NCBI GenBank assembly: GCA_009700405.1
Contig: WLMD01000063.1
Span: 1 to 8,988, forward strand
DNA from: Actinomycetota bacterium
GTDB taxonomy: Bacteria; Actinomycetota; Actinomycetes; Nanopelagicales; Nanopelagicaceae
Direction of reading: 5' to 3'
DNA length: 8,988 nt
The position numbers and the translations under genes were made by a program. The notes beneath the pieces were generated by a model that was not told the DNA's origin, did no database searches, and saw only the letters and a program-made list of their open reading frames with translations. Every line of letters starts with the position of its first letter. The first letter of the stretch is position 1. Positions 6,370 through 8,988 of this stretch are shown piece by piece.

Positions 6370-7633
6370 AGCGCGAAGGGCGAAGAAACCACGCGGCTGA
6401 GGTTATATAGACCACTGAAACAAGTGCTGGAACCACAAATGATTTTCCCGAAGCCGGGACAAGTAAAGCTGCAATAAGTGCTCCAGAAACAATTGCACCA
6501 TTCACTACAACGTCATAGACAGCAAACACTCTCCCTCGGTAGTAATCATCTATTTTAGATTGCACCAAAGCATCATTGGTGACCTTCAGGCTTTGGCCAC
6601 ACATACTTGTAAAGAATGCTGCAACAAACAGAGGAGCAATCGTGTGTGAAATCGCCAAGAAGATAGGGGTGAGACCGCTACAAAACATCATCGCGCGAAT
6701 CCAGCGATGTCTACCATATTTCTTAACACCGTAAGGGGCAACAAGTGCACCAATCGTGATCCCTACGCCCGATAAAGAAAGAGCAACTGCAATTCCAGAT
6801 AACCCATCCTCAGGTTTTAATGAAGAATGAAAAGTGTTTCGCTCAAGCAAAATTGCAACAATCAATAATGAGTTAAGTCCACCACGTTGTATAGCTGTTG
6901 CAACAATTCCCCTCGCAACATCGCTGTGTCGAGCTAGGAATACAAACCCCTCACGCATCTCACTAAACCCATGAGAAAGACTCGCTTCTGTTTTCTGATG
7001 CGCTAATGGTCCAATTTCATTCCTTTTTAATCTAAGTATCAATAAAGATGCAACAACGTAACCAATAGCGGCAACTAAAATCATCAAGGCATCTGACTTG
7101 TCTGCATTGTGAAAGGAATCAAATACTTTACGCAGCCCAAAACCAATACCGCCGCCTATAACCAAAAGAACTGATCCGCCGGTTACGGCCATTGCGTTGG
7201 CGCTAATGAGTGATTCACCATCAACAAGAAGTGGAAGTCCAGCAGACAACGCCGCCAAGATTAATCTATTGAGACCAAAAGTAATCAGAACAACAAATGT
7301 TAATTCGACACCGGTGCGTCCTTGCGAAAGCAAGAAAGCAATGAGAAGCAAACTTGTCGCGCGAAATAGATTAGAGAAGAAGACGGCACGTTGTCTGGAA
7401 ACGCGGTCAAGAACCGTTCCAACAAAAGGTCCAATCAGCGAATAAGGAAGAAGTACTACCGCAAAGGCCAAAGCTGCGCTTAACGCACTCGCTTTTCTTT
7501 CAGGGCTAAAAAGCACAAAGGAAGCAAGGGCGCTTTGGAATAAGCCATCGGTTGCTTGACCTAACCACCGGGCTGCGAAGAGGCGGGACAATCTGGGGTG
7601 TTTGAGTAGATCAACAAAACCCAAACTCTGCAT
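6353..7633 (-). CDS. Major facilitator superfamily (MFS) transporter
   Basis: A complete 426-residue integral membrane protein with about 12 hydrophobic segments and no signal peptide. The loop after the second helix has the MFS signature in the form Gly72-TVLDRVSR-Gln-Arg82 (G-x-L-x-D-R-x-x-R-x-R type). A charged central loop near 200-230 (RLKRNEIGPLAHQ and following) separates the two six-helix halves. This layout fits a proton-coupled exporter of the DHA3 type, but the substrate cannot be predicted. It stands alone on the minus strand between two plus-strand units, divergent from the DUF5318 gene and convergent with cca. As I recall, other actinobacteria such as Streptomyces also have a membrane-transport gene in this interval, so it may be an old resident rather than an import. 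It starts at ATG 7633 without a Shine-Dalgarno but with a -10-like box six bases upstream. Confidence 0.88.
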   Translation of the reverse strand: MQSLGFVDLLKHPRLSRLFAARWLGQATDGLFQSALASFVLFSPERKASALSAALAFAVVLLPYSLIGPFVGTVLDRVSRQRAVFFSNLFRATSLLLIAFLLSQGRTGVELTFVVLITFGLNRLILAALSAGLPLLVDGESLISANAMAVTGGSVLLVIGGGIGFGLRKVFDSFHNADKSDALMILVAAIGYVVASLLILRLKRNEIGPLAHQKTEASLSHGFSEMREGFVFLARHSDVARGIVATAIQRGGLNSLLIVAILLERNTFHSSLKPEDGLSGIAVALSLSGVGITIGALVAPYGVKKYGRHRWIRAMMFCSGLTPIFLAISHTIAPLFVAAFFTSMCGQSLKVTNDALVQSKIDDYYRGRVFAVYDVVVNGAIVSGALIAALLVPASGKSFVVPALVSVVYITSAAWFLRPSRFSFSL

Positions 7634-7639
7634 AGGGAG

Positions 7640-7645
7640 AGAGTA
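7640..7645 (-). promoter_or_regulatory. Candidate -10 box for a leaderless MFS transcript
   Basis: The minus strand reads TACTCT, then six bases (CTCCCT), then the ATG at 7633. A GAGACG sequence containing the GAC core of a -35 is located at 7668-7663 with a 17-base spacer, a weak match. There is no ribosome-binding site before this ATG. Confidence 0.5.
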
Positions 7646-7670
7646 GTTTCTTTAGGAGCCCTCGTCTCGT

Positions 7671-7676
7671 TATTCT
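7671..7676 (+). promoter_or_regulatory. Candidate -10 box for a leaderless DUF5318-PBP transcript
   Basis: TATTCT is followed by six bases (TAGCCC) and the ATG at 7683. It is the best match to the TAnnnT consensus in the window. No clear -35 is visible and no Shine-Dalgarno precedes the ATG. Confidence 0.55.
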
Positions 7677-7682
7677 TAGCCC

Positions 7683-8093
7683 ATGAATTCCTTACGGGGC
7701 TACATCGATTACACGTTAGATAAACGTGCAACTCTAAAGGCCCTTTTCAAAGGTCGGGCAGATGCCTGCGATGCGGACCCCTATTTATTGCTTGCCGCTA
7801 AATTTCATGGCGTTAAAGTTGAAAGACCGTGCCCTGTCTGCAAGAAAACACTGGTTGAGTTGCGTTACACCTTCGGAGACCAACTCGGGCAATACTCAGG
7901 TCGGATTAAGTCTGTGGATGAATTAACCCAAATGGAGAAGGAATTTGGTGAATTTCGGGTGTACGTCGTTGAAATTTGCCGAGATTGCTCATGGAATCAC
8001 CTGAGCGCATCTTTTATTTTAGGCGATGGTACAGAGCGGAAATCACCGCGACGTCAACGCACCTTAGAAGATGAAGATTGGCTAAAGCGGTAA
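7683..8093 (+). CDS. DUF5318 family protein (Rv0049-like), putative zinc-binding
   Basis: A 136-residue soluble protein of unknown function. Two CxxC pairs, Cys50-Pro-Val-Cys53 and Cys99-Arg-Asp-Cys102, are spaced like the halves of a zinc ribbon; a further Cys29 lies in DACDADPYLL. The conserved blocks DPYLLLAAKFHG, CPVC and EICRDCSWNHL match the family whose mycobacterial member (Rv0049) sits directly before ponA1. The same pairing occurs here, with nine bases between the DUF5318 stop and the PBP start. The C-terminal 25 residues are charged and probably disordered. The protein lacks a signal peptide or membrane helix, so it should be cytoplasmic. Constant association with ponA1 suggests a link to the class A PBP or its expression, but no activity is known and a nucleic-acid-binding role is equally possible. 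Confidence 0.88.
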   Translation: MNSLRGYIDYTLDKRATLKALFKGRADACDADPYLLLAAKFHGVKVERPCPVCKKTLVELRYTFGDQLGQYSGRIKSVDELTQMEKEFGEFRVYVVEICRDCSWNHLSASFILGDGTERKSPRRQRTLEDEDWLKR

Positions 8094-8096
8094 CCT
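8091..8096 (+). promoter_or_regulatory. Candidate -10 box for the PBP gene, overlapping the DUF5318 stop codon
   Basis: TAACCT includes the TAA stop of the DUF5318 gene and is followed by six bases (TCACGC) and the GTG at 8103. It fits the same layout as the other candidate leaderless starts. The alternative is that the PBP is simply cotranscribed with the DUF5318 gene and started by reinitiation, because no Shine-Dalgarno is present. Confidence 0.4.
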
Positions 8097-8102
8097 TCAC
8101 GC

Positions 8103-8988
8103 GTGATCCGCAAAATACTCTTCCGCTCAGCCATCTTTATAGGGGGCACGGGTTTTATCCTTGGGTCAGCGCTCTTTGCTTATGCTTATTTCACAGTAAA
8201 TATCCCCAACGTCAACTCGTTTGTGAATAGTCAAGCCACAATTATTCAGTACTCCAACGGCAATGAAATCGGCCGAATCGGTTCAGAAAATAGAACGATA
8301 GTTCCTTTGGCGAAAATTCCAGTAAATGTTAGGCGCGCAGTTCTTGCAGCCGAAGACCGCAATTTCTATTCTGAGCGAGCATTTAGCCCAACGGGCATTT
8401 TGAGAGCGGTCGTTAATAACCTGCGTGGTGGCGCCTTGCAAGGTGGGTCAACTATTACTCAACAATATGCAAAAACAGCTTTCTTATCACCAGAACGCAG
8501 CATCCAAAGAAAGATCAAAGAACTTGTTATTGCGATCAAATTGGAAAATCAATTATCTAAAGATCAAATATTAGAAAACTACCTAAACACAATCTATTTT
8601 GGCCGAGGTTCTTATGGTGTTCAAACCGCAGCGCAGCAATATTTTAACCGCGGGGTCAATCAACTGAATCTTTCACAATCAGCAGTGTTGGCCAGCATTT
8701 TGCGATCACCAGGTTTCTATGATCCCTCATATTCAGAAGCAAATGCGCAACGTTTATCGGCACGTTTTGATTATGTAATTAAGGGAATGCTTGGCGCGAA
8801 ATGGATTACACCTGCAGAGGCTGAGAAAGCAAAGATGCCTAAAATTCGGGCCCGCGTTACATCCGGATCATTATCTGGACCAAAGGGCCACATTATTGAA
8901 CTTGCACAAAAAGAACTTAACGCTTTAGGTTTTACTGACGAACAACTTTCAGTCGGTGGCTTAATCATTAAGACGACACTTGATCAAA
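8103..8988 (+). CDS. ponA: PonA1-type class A penicillin-binding protein, N-terminal part (3' end outside the window)
   Basis: The first 295 residues are visible. A short cytoplasmic tail (MIRKILFR) and one transmembrane anchor (about 9-30) lead to a glycosyltransferase-51 domain that polymerises lipid II outside the membrane. The catalytic Glu84 is in AAEDRNFY. GGSTITQQ is at 114-121 and RKIKEL at 136-141, with Glu140 as the second catalytic acid. The KDQILENYLNTIYFGRG motif starts at 153, and LRSPG is at 200-204. The linker at 259-275 (GPKGHIIELAQKEL) and IIKTTLDQ at the edge resemble mycobacterial PonA1, so a transpeptidase domain should follow beyond the window. In the first motif the usual histidine/glycine region reads SERAFS, where PonA1 has HEGGFS. 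GTG 8103 is the only plausible start, since the DUF5318 stop lies in the same frame four codons upstream and no other start precedes the anchor. No ribosome site is visible. Confidence 0.92.
   Translation, partial: MIRKILFRSAIFIGGTGFILGSALFAYAYFTVNIPNVNSFVNSQATIIQYSNGNEIGRIGSENRTIVPLAKIPVNVRRAVLAAEDRNFYSERAFSPTGILRAVVNNLRGGALQGGSTITQQYAKTAFLSPERSIQRKIKELVIAIKLENQLSKDQILENYLNTIYFGRGSYGVQTAAQQYFNRGVNQLNLSQSAVLASILRSPGFYDPSYSEANAQRLSARFDYVIKGMLGAKWITPAEAEKAKMPKIRARVTSGSLSGPKGHIIELAQKELNALGFTDEQLSVGGLIIKTTLDQ

Noticed and set aside
8771..8968. Minus-strand open frame of 65 codons near the right edge
   Set aside because: It is antisense to the PBP glycosyltransferase-linker region, which reads cleanly through to the edge.
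7683..8988. DUF5318 and PBP as one fused gene, since both are in the same frame
   Set aside because: A TAA separates them, the PBP has its own GTG and a membrane anchor right after it, and the same two genes are separate in other actinobacteria.
1..8988. Mobile elements, CRISPR arrays, tRNA/rRNA genes, attachment sites, toxin-antitoxin or defence genes
   Set aside because: Coding regions fill nearly all bases with conserved housekeeping genes, the largest gap is 49 bases, and I saw no repeated units, transposase motifs or tRNA-like folds.

Overview
The window is a compact, intact stretch of an actinobacterial chromosome with low-to-moderate GC (roughly mid-40s percent by eye). Gene content and order match the origin-proximal cell-envelope region of Actinomycetota: cwlM, trxA, trxB, murJ, a DUF6049 protein, a MutT4-like NUDIX hydrolase, cca, then an MFS transporter, a DUF5318 protein and a PonA1-type penicillin-binding protein. 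The lower GC, very short spacers and reduced gene lengths suggest a streamlined lineage, for example a freshwater acI/Nanopelagicales-like organism. That placement is an inference from gene order and compactness, not from a marker gene.

Region by region: bases 1-4897 hold a six-gene minus-strand operon, transcribed in the order NUDIX - DUF6049 - murJ - trxB - trxA - cwlM. The first three genes are chained by two 4-base ATGA overlaps, the later ones have gaps of 30, 35 and about 10 bases, and cwlM runs off the left edge. Bases 4930-6369 hold cca on the plus strand, diverging from the NUDIX gene across only 32 bases. The MFS gene (7633-6353, minus) converges on cca and overlaps it by 17 bases. 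Bases 7683-8988 hold DUF5318 and the start of the PonA1-type PBP on the plus strand, diverging from the MFS gene across 49 bases.

Functionally, the window links peptidoglycan synthesis (MurJ lipid II flippase; a CwlM-like protein, which in mycobacteria controls precursor synthesis; a bifunctional PBP) with the thioredoxin/thioredoxin reductase pair and tRNA 3'-end maturation. Compared with Mycobacterium tuberculosis as I recall it, the sigM/anti-sigma pair between murJ and trxB is absent, MurJ lacks the C-terminal pseudokinase extension, and DUF6049 is about half length.

The strongest non-gene signal is a recurrent start-site layout. Five of the ten starts (trxB, NUDIX, MFS, DUF5318, PBP) have a TANNNT hexamer followed by exactly six bases and then the start codon, and cca has TANNNT with eight. 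This is the layout of leaderless transcription. Most other starts are translationally coupled, and trxA alone has a clear Shine-Dalgarno. I found no mobile element, CRISPR array, RNA gene or convincing terminator hairpin. The region looks conserved rather than accessory, and I see no previously undescribed system in it.
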